This document shows positions 1 through 9,654 of a DNA stretch of 31,298 bases, piece by piece. This stretch comes from Chrysochromulina parva. Its lineage: Eukaryota > Haptophyta > Prymnesiales > Chrysochromulinaceae. Below the pieces are notes generated by a model. That model was given only the letters and a program-made list of their open reading frames with translations, did not search any database and was not told where the DNA came from. A program made the translations under genes and the position numbers. The stretch lies in the NCBI GenBank assembly GCA_002887195.1, contig PJAB01000273.1, positions 1 through 31,298 of the forward strand, read 5' to 3'. The stretch's first letter is position 1. The number at the start of each line of letters is the position of its first letter.

Positions 1-2391
1 TTGCCTTGCAGGTTCTGCACTGTCGAATATCCCAGCGCCGCTGCTTGCAATGGGAAGAAATCGCGCCGCTTCTTGCGACCTTCCAGGCTGCGAATGTCGG
101 TCGCGGCGGCCGATCGAGAGGCCTCGGTCACCTTTTCAAGCCAAGCGGCCTTGAGCTTTGGTCGATCGCTTGCTTGTGGCAGAACGAGCGTCCGCTGGCC
201 CGTGCAGAGCCACATGCCGCTGCCTGGGGCCGCATAGAACCAGATGCCATCTGCAGACGGAGATGAGACGGAGAGTGAGACGGAGAGTGTCACAGACAAC
301 ACGAATTGTGGGAGAGGGTCAGCTCTGTGGCAGGAGCGCGCGTCAGTGTGTGTGTGTGCGGTCTGTGGTGTCTGGTGTGGCAGCAGTGATGCGGGTTACG
401 CATCATCTCGTATGCATACATCCATTGACACCCTCTGCATAGACGCGAGGCTGGTTGACTCGAATCACTTCGACGAATGAGCCGCTCGGCCAGAAGCGTC
501 GACGAGTCACAGTACCATCAGCCTCTGTCGATCCAGGACGACCGTGCATCGACGATAGCGGCCACGTATATTGGCGGGAGAACGGCGTCGACGGTTGCAT
601 GTCGTTGGCAGTGGTGTTGATGGGCTCCGAGCGGAGCAGCAGCAGCGTGCCACGGCTCCTGCCGGCGCGGTTCGAAAACCAGACGGCACCGCGGACCTGC
701 TTGCGGCCAATGGCATGAGCTGCACTGACAGTCGAGTGGGGTTGAGATGAAGGGGCCGCCTTGACACCCGACTTTGACCGCCACGTCCATCGCTCGCAAT
801 GCGTCGGCGGGCACGAGCGAGATGTCTCGGCAGGAGGCAAGAGCGCTGATGAACTAGACATGTTTGGCATGGTGGTGGATCCACCGCCGGTCTTTCCCTT
901 GCTTGTGCGCCGAACAAGCCGGTGGTGATCCGTATTCACGCAAGGTAGCAGGGGGTTCTCTACATCGGCAGGCCAATGCAGTGGGTCGTTGGCATAGAAG
1001 AAGCGGAGTGCCGCGAGCGAAAAGGGAAGCTGTGGCGGAGTGAGATACACGGCGGTAAGATACGCGTACCAGGGACTGTCTTGGGTATAGATGGTGGCGG
1101 GAATCTCGGCAAGGAACGAGTGCACGCCATCGAGTGTGCACAGCGCGAAGCATGTGCAGTTCCTCGTCGACGAGGCATGGGCCGCCTCCTCTTCGTGGCT
1201 CCACCTATCAGGTGCGGCTTGCACTTGTGCCCGTGGCCGTTGTGCCGATGCTGCCTTGTCACGTGAGAGTCCTTGAGAGCTCGCAACCGTTGATTGCTTT
1301 GAGATGCCTACATCATCGTCCTGCAGCTGGCCGTTCGCGTTCATAAAGGTTGTAGGCCCTGCAGCGGCGCCACACGTCGACGGCGACGCGGCATGCTGCA
1401 CATGATGGGCCTCGTCGGTGTCCATGCTCGCTAGCAGCGCACTGATGTAACGCGGCATGGTACTGAAGAAGCGCTCGTGGATATCTGCGCACCGCCGTTG
1501 TCGCTCTTCGACCGCCTTGCCAGCCGCCCAGATCGCAAGCACGCGCGCAGCGACAGCGGCAGCACTGGGTTCTAGAACCACACACGCCGGCCAGTCGATG
1601 GATCCTTCTAGCGGAAGGACGATGTCACTGTCCGCCATGATGGGAATGCGCCCGGCAGATAGCACCTGCCAGAAGCGCATGGCAAAGTTGCCCGCGCCAC
1701 GAGTGCTTACGGTGAAGTGTGATTCCGCAATGCTCGTCTGGAACTCATTCACCGCCGTAGTTCTTGTTGACGCCGTCATTCTTTTGGTCCATCGCTTCGC
1801 GTTTTGAACGTAGAAGCGTGCCGCGATGCCGCTGTGTCCAGCGAGTTCCCGTAGCAATGGGGCGCGATGCGAGTTGTTTCTGCCGCAAAAGCCAACCACC
1901 GGTAATAGTGTAGCCGCTCGGTGCATCGGCGGTAGCACCTTTGGCAATGGCTCAAACACGTAAGGCAGCACCGTCTCGCCCTGTGCACGCAATGATCTTC
2001 GCATCGACGTGCGGACGATATAGAGCCGCGCCGAGTCTTGATGTAGAGCGAACTCGTAGTCGTCGACAATGTAAACAATAGTCCGACGCGATTGTGGGGT
2101 TGCTGCTGCAATTTCCAACAGTGTCCGATTCAACACAACCACACCGCACGCCCAAAGGACTGTCGGATGCACCTGTAGCGTTGACGAATTCGCCAGCAGA
2201 TGTTGGGTGTGTTGCACCAATGAGGACGCGGCGGCGACCGCGTAGGAGGTGTAGGCGCGTGAGCACATATCCGCGCTCAAAATGATGTACTCGCCTTCCT
2301 CACACACGCCAAGGGGCTCTCCCAGCCCAGTGCACACGCTGCACCTCACACACGCGCCTGCGAACGTTGACGAAAAGTCTAATTGTTGCAT
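1..2391 (-). CDS. Exostosin-family (GT47) glycosyltransferase with extra C-terminal domain, two exons, 3' end beyond window
   Basis: This is probably a Golgi glycosyltransferase that adds sugars to polysaccharide or glycoprotein. Exon 1 runs 2391-420 (657 codons plus one base) and exon 2 runs 250 to the left edge. About 740 residues are visible. Residues about 160-320 carry the exostosin core: VVGFCGR near 165, FTVSTRGAGNFAMRFWQVL at 226-244, then GRIPIM, a DSDIVLP stretch and IDW. Residues 330-420 are a low-complexity linker. From about 420 onward a second unrecognised region holds PWYAYLTAVYLTP, WPSGSFVEVIRV and, across the splice, YAEGVNGYGIWFYAAPGSG. No signal anchor is visible at this ATG. 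A TGA lies in frame a few codons upstream, and the N-terminus has four cysteines in 17 residues (positions 14-30), so an upstream exon is possible. The GT47 assignment is firm; the acceptor sugar is unknown. Confidence 0.8.
251..419 (-). other. Intron of the GT47-like gene (169 bp)
   Basis: The donor GTATGC follows GGA-T and the acceptor is a long pyrimidine tract ending in CTGCAG. Removal joins a split codon (T plus AT gives Tyr) in frame and replaces an immediate stop with at least 82 further open codons. Branch-point-like CTGAC strings lie inside. If the intron is retained, the protein ends after five intron-encoded residues. No splicing data are available. Confidence 0.7.
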
Positions 2392-3371
2392 GCATGCAAG
2401 TTCAAGTTGCGGTGCTTTTGTCCCTCAGTGCCCCCGCCGAATCCACTCGTCGAACTGTGTCAGGTCCTGTTTGTGCACGGTCCCGCCAATTGGGAGGGTA
2501 CATGTAGCTCGTTAAGTTACAAATCTCTCTCTCTGTGCACGGTCCCACATGTGGTCGCGATCTCTTCGTAACGCTCTTTCTCTTTTCTGTGTTGCGTGTT
2601 CGACGACATGTATGGGGCATGGTGTGATCATCGAACAATCTTCATGGTTTCACACAGCAGATCAAAGGCTCTAGGCTGGCCATGGGGCTGGCCAGTGGCC
2701 AAGAAGCAGTGCCCCAAGCTGGCCCAGAGGCTATATAGTTCGGAAGTAGCCCTAGTGACGAAACCCCCATGTTGCCTAATAAGGAGATGACGAAACCCTG
2801 CGAGGTCAATGACGAAACTTCGACGGACCCTTTCCCGTACTTTCAGTGTCTGACACTCCAGTGTGACCCTTCGACTCTCAATCATAGTACGGATGACAAC
2901 GGAGACAAAATATTGTTAATCGACACCTATAGGAGGCTCTAGGACACCGGGCCCCGGCGATACGTGTATTTCGGGTCCCTACATATGGTGTCAGTGTTGG
3001 TTGAGAGCATGTTAAGAGCATGGTTGAGAGTCCATCGAGGTCTGCGCCCGCTCCGATCCGCCGCAGATCCGCGGCTCCGTTGCGGCTTCGGCGGGGGGGG
3101 TAACTTACTTCTCGGTAGCTACGTCTCTCTCCTCTCATCGCCGCTGGGACCTGCTTCAGTGTGTACACCGTGTGGAGGTCGTGCCCTCTCACGTCTCAGT
3201 GACTTGACATGACACGGTGAGCTTGAACTTGTTGTCGCGAGCATGAGAATGAAGCGGCTGTGACGTGTGCGAGGTGTTGCCCTTCACGCTTTTGAGTTTG
3301 GTTTGTGCGTGTTGGTGTGTTGTGAATGAACTTGTTGTGTGAACGTTAACAGACACGCATCTGTGTGTGTA
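2392..3371. other. Intergenic region, divergent promoters, no convincing gene
   Basis: This 980-bp gap separates the minus-strand GT47 gene from the plus-strand phosphatase. It holds three copies of GCTGGCC near 2677-2730, a TATA-like CTATATAG near 2731, three copies of TGACGAAAC at 2756-2818, and a TGGTGTCAG-like string near 2987. Short open frames here show no protein signature. It could contain a decayed transposon, but no terminal repeats were established. Confidence 0.4.
2756..2818 (+). repeat. Three copies of TGACGAAAC
   Basis: TGACGAAAC occurs at 2756-2764, 2788-2796 and 2810-2818, just downstream of a TATA-like CTATATAG near 2731. The function is unknown. The copies may be factor-binding sites or a remnant of a mobile element. 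Confidence 0.5.
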
Positions 3372-4427
3372 ATGGGCCGACACGAAATGAGCGTGTCTAA
3401 GATTCGGTTGCTGGTCTTCACTGTGTCCTGTTTCACTGTTAACAAAAGAGCCCAAATTTGCCGACGACGGCCCATGCGCGCGCTCCGTCGTCCCATCGCC
3501 GTGGGCATGGCTGCAGCGTGCACCATGAGCGTGAGTGCACACACAATTGGCGGCAGCGGCGATCGACTATCGAGCAGTCGGATCCTTTTCTTTGGTGACC
3601 TCGACGGCACATTGCTCGGTGGAGCGCCCGGACTCGCGACCTTTTGTGAGCACTGGCTGACAATTGAGCGGCCGTCGGGTTCCATGCTCGCGTACAATAC
3701 CGGGCGGTGCTATACGCAGTACTGCCAAGGCATGAATTCAGGACTGCCGGGTATGCACCTTGGAGGTGCCTTGCGGGGCGTTCTGCCAACACCGGACGTG
3801 CTCATCACAGGCGATGGCACCGAGGTTCGGTGGTTGGTGGACCGGGCGAGCGCCGATATGTCCATCGATACAGAGTGGCGAGCACGCATCCGTGAGCACT
3901 GGTGGTCATCCGGCCTGCGCGCCGCCGTGATCGCTCGAATGGCCGCGGATGATCAGGGTATCATTCCGGACTTGAACAGCCCGGCAAATACCGATCTGCC
4001 TGGCGGCGAGGCTCGGCACGCGATCACGCTCGCGGACGCTGCGCAGGCGCGACGCCTGTGCGCGGACCTCCAGCGCGAGTTTTCGCGCTCGGGCGTCACC
4101 TTCTACACTCTGGACGGGTGGGGACAGTCCAAGCCCACCCTCATCGTCGCGATCCCATCGATCGCGGGCAAGGCGAACGCGGCACATTACGTTCGCGCCA
4201 AGCTCGGCTTCGAGAGCAGCGAGTGCGTCGCAGCGGGCGATTCGTCGAACGACGTGAGCATGCTCGAGGCCGGTATGCCATTCATCGTAGTGGCCAACGC
4301 GAGCGAGGATCTGCTCGAGCAGGCGGCGGCAAAGCCCTCCGCGCAGCACCATTACCGCGCGAGCGGCTCCCACGCTAGCGGCTGTGTTGAGGGGCTGTTG
4401 CACTTTCGCGCAGTAAGAGTACGGTAA
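3372..4427 (+). CDS. HAD hydrolase, sucrose-phosphate-phosphatase-like
   Basis: This is a Mg-dependent haloacid-dehalogenase phosphatase of the type with a C2B cap. It probably removes phosphate from a sugar phosphate. Motif I is FFGDLDGTLLG, the acid-acid pair being Asp-Leu-Asp. Motif II is YNTGR, followed by ITGDGTEVRW, which resembles the signature at this point in sucrose-phosphate phosphatases. The motif III lysine lies in GKANAAHYV and motif IV is AGDSSNDVSMLE. The first in-frame ATG is at 3372 and gives 351 residues. Later ATGs at 3387 and 3474 are also possible, and each begins a short basic-hydrophobic leader that may target an organelle or the secretory route. The substrate (sucrose-6-phosphate, mannosylglycerate phosphate or another) cannot be read from sequence. 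The transporter that follows starts 157 bp downstream on the same strand. Confidence 0.8.
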   Translation: MGRHEMSVSKIRLLVFTVSCFTVNKRAQICRRRPMRALRRPIAVGMAAACTMSVSAHTIGGSGDRLSSSRILFFGDLDGTLLGGAPGLATFCEHWLTIERPSGSMLAYNTGRCYTQYCQGMNSGLPGMHLGGALRGVLPTPDVLITGDGTEVRWLVDRASADMSIDTEWRARIREHWWSSGLRAAVIARMAADDQGIIPDLNSPANTDLPGGEARHAITLADAAQARRLCADLQREFSRSGVTFYTLDGWGQSKPTLIVAIPSIAGKANAAHYVRAKLGFESSECVAAGDSSNDVSMLEAGMPFIVVANASEDLLEQAAAKPSAQHHYRASGSHASGCVEGLLHFRAVRVR

Positions 4428-4584
4428 ATGCGCGGTAAATTTCGCGCCGTCTTGATCACCCCTTTTTCTTATTCACGAGGAATTGCCGGCCGCCCTTGTG
4501 GTGATGAGGTCCTTCTGATTGGAGTAGTGCCCCTTACTCGAGAGCGCTCTTCCTCGGATTTCTGGTGGAGCTCTCTCGCGAGGC

Positions 4585-6138
4585 ATGCGCAAGCGCATAA
4601 TCCTCGCCATATTGCTGTGGGCATGCAACATCTGTCTCTACCTCGCACGCACGTGCATGAGTGTGGCCGTTCTCTCGATGTACGGCGATGCTAAGATTGA
4701 GGGACGCCTGCTTTCCGCCTTCTACTGGGGGTATGCTGTCTCGCAGACGCCACTTGGCATGCTTGCGCAGCGGATAAACGCGCAGCACCTGCTCATGCTT
4801 GCGGTCTTGGTTTGGTCGGCCTCAAGTGTCGGGGTCGCACTTGTTGGCAACAGCCCAGAGGCCGTGCCCGCCATCTTTGCCTTGCGTGTCCTGGTCGGCA
4901 TGGCCGAGGCAGCCAACTATCCATGTCAGATGCAGCTGTTGTCTGTATGGGCGCCATACAAGGAGCGCAGCCGCTTCTGGTCGTTTGCGGCTACTGGCGA
5001 GGCGTTGGGCACCATCGTCGCCCTCGGCGTCGGCCCTGCACTAGTCCATGCATACGGCTGGCGGTCGATCTTCTTCGCGTGCGCAGCCTCCGGCGGCGTG
5101 TGGGCTCTTCTGTTTGGACTGCTTGCAGCCTCGCACCCAGAGAAGCATCGTGGAATCTCCGCCACCGAGCTTGCGCACATCCAGGCGTCGCGCCCGCCGC
5201 GCCCACCGCCCGTCTTCACGCCATTCTGGCGAATTCTGACGAACCGGCCATTTTTGGCGACCATCGTGACGCACTGCGCGTACAATTGGGGCTACTACGT
5301 CGGCCTGTCGTGGGTGTCGAAATTCTTCAACAGCAAGTACGATGCGGACCTCGCGCAGCTGGGGCTTCTCTCGATTGCACCATACATCGTCCTCCTCATC
5401 GCCACCTGTCTCTCGGGCATCGTGGCCGACGGCCTCGAGAACGGGTGCGGCGCGAGCGCCACGTGCGCTCGCAAGGTGGTCAACTCCATCGGGATGGTGG
5501 GCGGCGCACTGGGCTTCGCGTTGCTGGCGATCGTGTGCGGACCGCCCGGGAGACTGCCACGCTCGCAGGCGTACGTCGGCGCCGGCTGCCTCTCGGTGGC
5601 CATCGGTCTTGGTGGCTTCGCCGTCGGAGCGGGTTATTGGGCCAACTTCGTCGATCTGTCGCCCCGCCACTCTCAAGTGCTGCTGGCGATCTCGAACTCG
5701 TTCGCATCGGTGCCGGGCATCCTCGGCGTCTCGCTCACAGGCTCGCTGCTCAGTTCCACCGGTGACGACTGGCGGATCATCTTCCTCATTGCCGGTGCGG
5801 TCGAGTTTGGCGGAGCGCTCACCTTCATCGCGTTCGCCGAGGCCGCGGAACAGCAGTTTGACGACGACGCAGGCCCGCGGGGCTGCATGTGGCGCTCGTC
5901 ACGACGCTCGCGCCACGCGTTCTTGGCAGGCTCGACCAGCCGCTCCGTCAAACTTCTCGATGAGCACGAGGGCATGTATGGTGACGTGGCGGACTGCGCA
6001 CACATGCCCTGGGAGGCGGATGAGCAGGATCCTGAGCCACCGCACTACTCCGCGGCCGCGGCGGCCGCTCGCGCGGCCGCGGCAAGGAACACAGACCGTG
6101 AGGACCCCGAGCGGGATTCCAGAATGAGTGTCTCTTGA
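4585..6138 (+). CDS. SLC17-type major facilitator anion transporter
   Basis: This is a 517-residue, 12-helix major-facilitator protein related to the SLC17/anion-cation symporter group (phosphate, sialate, glutamate or organic anion carriers). Residues 1-30 hold the first helix, ending ARTCMSVAVL. YWGYAVSQTPLGMLAQR at 47-63 is the helix 2-3 region with the family's basic loop. NYPCQMQLLSVWAPYKERSR at 111-130 and the following FAATGEALGTIVA are typical of SLC17. Near residue 350 the stretch NFVDLSPRHSQVLLAISNS matches the family's helix-10 region. After the last helix an approximately 85-residue hydrophilic tail ends in an alanine/arginine run and acidic residues. There is no intron. The transported anion and the membrane (plasma, plastid or vesicle) are unknown; in algae and plants such proteins often carry phosphate. 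Confidence 0.88.
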   Translation: MRKRIILAILLWACNICLYLARTCMSVAVLSMYGDAKIEGRLLSAFYWGYAVSQTPLGMLAQRINAQHLLMLAVLVWSASSVGVALVGNSPEAVPAIFALRVLVGMAEAANYPCQMQLLSVWAPYKERSRFWSFAATGEALGTIVALGVGPALVHAYGWRSIFFACAASGGVWALLFGLLAASHPEKHRGISATELAHIQASRPPRPPPVFTPFWRILTNRPFLATIVTHCAYNWGYYVGLSWVSKFFNSKYDADLAQLGLLSIAPYIVLLIATCLSGIVADGLENGCGASATCARKVVNSIGMVGGALGFALLAIVCGPPGRLPRSQAYVGAGCLSVAIGLGGFAVGAGYWANFVDLSPRHSQVLLAISNSFASVPGILGVSLTGSLLSSTGDDWRIIFLIAGAVEFGGALTFIAFAEAAEQQFDDDAGPRGCMWRSSRRSRHAFLAGSTSRSVKLLDEHEGMYGDVADCAHMPWEADEQDPEPPHYSAAAAAARAAAARNTDREDPERDSRMSVS

Positions 6139-6499
6139 TCGTCGGTCTTTCGTGCCAGGCTTAGCCTCAGGCTTAGTGCAATGTCCGCGGACCGAAAATG
6201 GCGGACGACCGGGTTTCTTTTTCCAGGTTGTCCCGCGCGGGTCGCCGGGGTGGGTAAGTTCTTTGAGGTATCGTATTCCTACGAGCAGGTCTCCACGCTA
6301 AACCTTAACCTTTAGGATCATGACCAGCGTTAGGTATGTGTCGGTTACAAGTCAACCCGGTTTTATACCACTGGTGTGATTCTACCATCGCGACCATCAC
6401 ACGTGTGTAGTACATGTGCGCGCGACATGGACGCGCGAGTGTATACCGGGTGAGTGTGAAGTGGTCGCGAATGGACGGACACGGACGCTCTGCTTCGCA
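6139..6499. other. Convergent intergenic region
   Basis: These 361 bp lie between the 3' ends of the transporter and the COPI-associated-type gene. An AGGCTTAG string occurs twice near 6158-6175, and an AAACCTTAACCTTTAGG stretch lies near 6300. No gene or terminator signal is recognised. Confidence 0.4.
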
Positions 6500-7494
6500 T
6501 CACTGCGGGTCGTCCACTGGCTCTTCGTTTTGGCCCGAGGTCGCACGCGCATTAGCGAGCGCCTCTTCCATAGCCTGCATCCTGGCCGCTTTCGCCGTCT
6601 CCTGTGCAGCTGCTGCCTGCGCCTGCGCCTCAGCCTCGGCCTCGGCCTGCGCCGCATTCGCCGCCTGCTGGGCGTCGCGCGCCTGCCTCGCCTGCTGCGC
6701 GATGCGTGCAAGCTCCTCCGTCACGTCGCCGCTCTCCGGCGCCGCCTGTACTCGCGACCTCGACGGGGAGGGCGCTGTGCCGTGCAGCTCGCCGTCATCA
6801 ATGGAGACGAAGTCGAGCAGTGCGTTGAAATTCTGTGCGAGACGTGCGCGCACGCGAGAGTGTGAGGAGCTGGCGGCAAGGGCGCAAGGGCACACGGGTG
6901 GATGGATCGTCCCGGCGGCGGCACGCGCACCGAGTTGAAGAAGGCGTTTAAGCACGTAAGGATGGCGGGCACTACACCGAGCTTGCCAAGCGGAAATGTG
7001 AGTCCGCCAAGGAAGGCTAGCATGGCCGTGCGCCCCTCTGCGGTCGTCAAATAGTTGAGGTTGGTGCTCACCCATGGTGTGATGGGGGTTGCATTCAACT
7101 CGATACCCGCGAGCAAGCCGCCGAAGGCGGCCACGTACAGCGAGAGCACCACATTCGATAGCCTCAGACCAAAGAGCGATACGGTGAGAGCAACCGGCCC
7201 GGTGGCTGCGAGGAGCGCGCCGTTAGCAATGTTGCCCCACCGACGTGCGCGTATCAGCCCGGCCGCGTCGACCGAGCGCTGCAGCCGTCCCGCGAACTCC
7301 CGCCAATGCGGGTTACTGTCGAATAGGCTCTCCTCCGGCTCCTCGTCGGCGCCATCGTCTGCGTAGGTCGCGTCATCCTCCGGAAGCGCGTCCTCTCCAA
7401 AGGAGCTCGATGGCTGTGCGAAACACTGTACCGCGAGCACCAGCAGCATTATGAGCAGCAGGGGCGACATGCGCACTGCCGCCGGCGTGCGCAT
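6500..7494 (-). CDS. COPI-associated-type multi-pass membrane protein with coiled-coil tail, two exons
   Basis: The joined product has 298 residues: exon 1 is 7494-6931 (188 codons) and exon 2 is 6832-6500. The first in-frame ATG, at 7494, starts a clear signal peptide or anchor (SPLLLIMLLVLAVQCFAQ). An acidic segment follows at 32-60. Four hydrophobic segments lie at about 88-108, 113-132, 155-170 and 172-188. The spacing and the sequence RRWGNIANGALLA...SLYVAAFGGLLAGIELN resemble COPI-associated/Tvp15-type Golgi proteins. Residues about 225-285 form an Ala/Gln/Glu-rich coiled coil. The splice joins LNAFFNS to NFNALLDF in frame. A role in Golgi vesicle traffic follows from the family match, which is moderate. 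The start lies 221 bp from the divergent methyltransferase gene, so a shared promoter is likely. Confidence 0.65.
6833..6930 (-). other. Intron of the COPI-associated-type gene (98 bp)
   Basis: The donor is GTGCGC after TCG, and the acceptor is CTCGCACAG before AAT. The intron is phase 0. Splicing fuses the hydrophobic segment of exon 1 to the coiled-coil tail of exon 2, whereas read-through gives an arginine/proline-rich sequence of no recognisable type. Confidence 0.8.
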
Positions 7495-7715
7495 TTTCGC
7501 GTGGACGAAGCCACAAGAGGGAGATGAACGCCACCTCGCGGCGAAGAAAAACTTCCCACACCTTCGACGAAATCTCAACTCTGCAACAGCTCTAACTGTG
7601 TATTATGTGTGTGTGGGGTTTGAGTGGTATACAGCCTCGCGTTCATGTACATGTACATACTCGCGGGGATAATAATGTTGATAATCAACCTCGAAGGAAC
7701 CGGGAGGCCCGCCCG

Positions 7716-8956
7716 ATGCTGCTCGTCACTGCTCGGCGGAGCCTCTTCCAGTCGCGTGCAGTCTTGCGGGCGACGCCCGCCCTCGCGACTGCCGCGCCGG
7801 CGCTGATTGGCGCACGTCGCACTCTCTGCAACTCGCTGTTCGAGTTGTCCGACGACATTGACGTGGACAGCGTGTCATATGGCTTCATGGCATCGCAGGC
7901 GATCTTTTGCGCGCTCGAGGTGGGCGTATACGAGGCAGTTGCGGACGCGGGCGAGGGCGGCCTTACGGCCGATGCCCTCAAGACTGCGTGCAGCATAAAC
8001 GCGCCGCGGTTGCAGACGCTGCTCACGTCGCTCACTGCGATCAAGTCGCTCAAGCGCAACGCCGCCACGGGCGCTTACACGCTCTCGCCCAACAGCGCAC
8101 GCTACCTTGTCCAGTCGTCGCGCCAATACTACGGCGACTACCTGCGCTACCAGATGGGTCGCCAGTTCTACCACCGCATGGGCGCGCTGCCAGATGTGAT
8201 GACGACCGGCGAGGCACCGTCATACGCGTCGTGGTTCTCGGACCCGGCCACCGCGGCGATGTACACGCAGGCGCAGCATAACGGCTCGGTCGCCACCGCC
8301 AAGTACCTTGTCAAGAAAAAGCTTCAGCTCGGCTCGGTCACGTCAATGCTCGACGTGGGCGGCGGCTCGGGCGCCTTTTCGTACGTCATCGTCGAGAGAG
8401 CACCTGATCGCCCCTCATTTTGCGGCGCAATTTGCGTCCCTCATTGCCCCTCACTGCCTCCGTACTCAGGTACGTCTTCGTCGAGAGCACTCCGGGACTC
8501 AAGTCGACAGTCCTCGAGCTGCCTGAGGTGTGCAAGACGGGCAACGGCATCAAGGCGAAGCAGTCGCCCGATGTGCAGGCACGCGTCGCATTCATCGAGC
8601 TCGACGCGACGAAGCCCGACTGGCCGGTGAAGGAAGCGGACTATGAGCTTGTGCTCATGAGCTATATATCGGGTTCGGTGCCCGAGGCCATCATCGGCAA
8701 GCTGTACGAGAACGCGTTCAAGGCTCTCAAGCCGGGGGGTCGGCTGCTCGTGCACGATTTTATGGTGAACGACTCGCTCGACGGCCCAGCGCTTGGTTCG
8801 CTCTGGGCGCTGCAGCACGTGACGGTCAACGCCGGCGGACTCGGTCTGACCCCCGCGGAGGTCATCAGCCGCATGACCGCGGCGGGCTTTGCCAAGTGCG
8901 AGACGATGGAGATGATCAATGGCCTGACTAAGCTGATCGTCGCATGCAAGAAGTGA
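7716..8956 (+). CDS. SAM-dependent O-methyltransferase, mitochondrially targeted, two exons
   Basis: The spliced product has 383 residues: exon 1 is 7716-8380 and exon 2 is 8470-8956. It belongs to the plant COMT / acetylserotonin O-methyltransferase type (PF00891-like), which transfers a methyl group from S-adenosylmethionine to a small-molecule hydroxyl. Residues 1-38 are rich in Arg, Ala and Leu and lack acidic residues, as in a mitochondrial presequence. Residues about 50-135 resemble the winged-helix dimerisation domain. The SAM-binding glycine loop is MLDVGGGSGAFS at 211-222, which exists complete only after splicing. LLVHDFMVND and GLGLTPAEVISRMTAAGF follow in exon 2. The substrate is unknown. 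The ATG at 7716 is chosen because it gives the presequence; no ATG upstream in this frame fits better. Confidence 0.85.
8381..8469 (+). other. Intron of the O-methyltransferase gene (89 bp)
   Basis: The donor is GTACGT after CTTTTC, and the acceptor CGTACTCAG precedes GTACGT. The first 18 bases of the intron match the first 18 bases of exon 2 at 17 positions, so the intron's start encodes a near copy of the exon's start. The body has repeated CCCTCA strings. The length is not a multiple of three, so retention shifts the frame. Confidence 0.85.
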
Positions 8957-9654
8957 CAAGTGAGCGCGAGAGGCGCGCCATGCACACTGTTTGAATTACA
9001 ACCTCGTGTGAGGTTAAGGCGGTCGCGAGGACACTTTTAGATCATGCTTTCGGGCCTCTGAGCCCGGAAGAACTAAACGTAATATATATTATGCATTTTA
9101 TTAGCACTAAAGCACAAGTCCCTCCTCCCTCCTGCTCCTCACGGTCACGCCGCGCGTGAGGCCGCCCTCCAGCACAGTCACCCCGCGCCTTAACCCGCGC
9201 CGCGCAGTGCCCGAGTGCGTCGACGGTGCCGCCCGCGCCATCGGGCGCCCGTGCGGCCGCCGGGCCGCTGGATCTGATAGATCTCTTCGCTTTGAGTTAC
9301 CGCGCTCCGCGCGCCGCCCTCCCCGCCCCGCCCGGCACACGTGCAGTTTTAAATTTGATCATCCCGGGTTCGTATCGTTAGTTGGTTCTCGGGTCCCGGC
9401 GCGCCCGGGCGCGACCGGCCCCGCCGACCGGCGCAGCGGTGCAAAGCGGCGCCACCCCTCGCCATCCCATAATGCGACAATAAGATTATAATACCTGAGT
9501 AGTGCTGAAACCCTACCGCAAAGGTTCAACATCTCGCGTTATCTCGCGCGCACGCCGCACCAGACCCAATGCCTCACAGCGTCACAGGTACCATACGATA
9601 CTAGCGCTGGCCCACAAAATTCATCGCACACCGCTACCTGCTGCCTTTGTGCAA
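8957..9654. other. Convergent intergenic region
   Basis: This 698-bp gap lies between two 3' ends. It holds an imperfect hairpin at 9049-9069 (CGGGC loop CTCTGA GCCCG), an AT-rich island at about 9073-9103, and then a very GC-rich stretch to about 9450 without a recognisable gene. A possible short transcript cannot be excluded. Confidence 0.4.

Noticed and set aside
1..266. Plus-strand open frames at the left edge
   Set aside because: They are antisense to the better supported terminal exon of the GT47-like gene and show no protein signature.
4812..5765. Plus-strand frame of 317 codons inside the transporter gene
   Set aside because: It is an Arg-rich shadow of the SLC17-type gene, which has membrane helices and family motifs.
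9361..9400. GGTTCG string resembling a tRNA T-arm
   Set aside because: No matching acceptor stem, D-arm or anticodon arm can be drawn around it.
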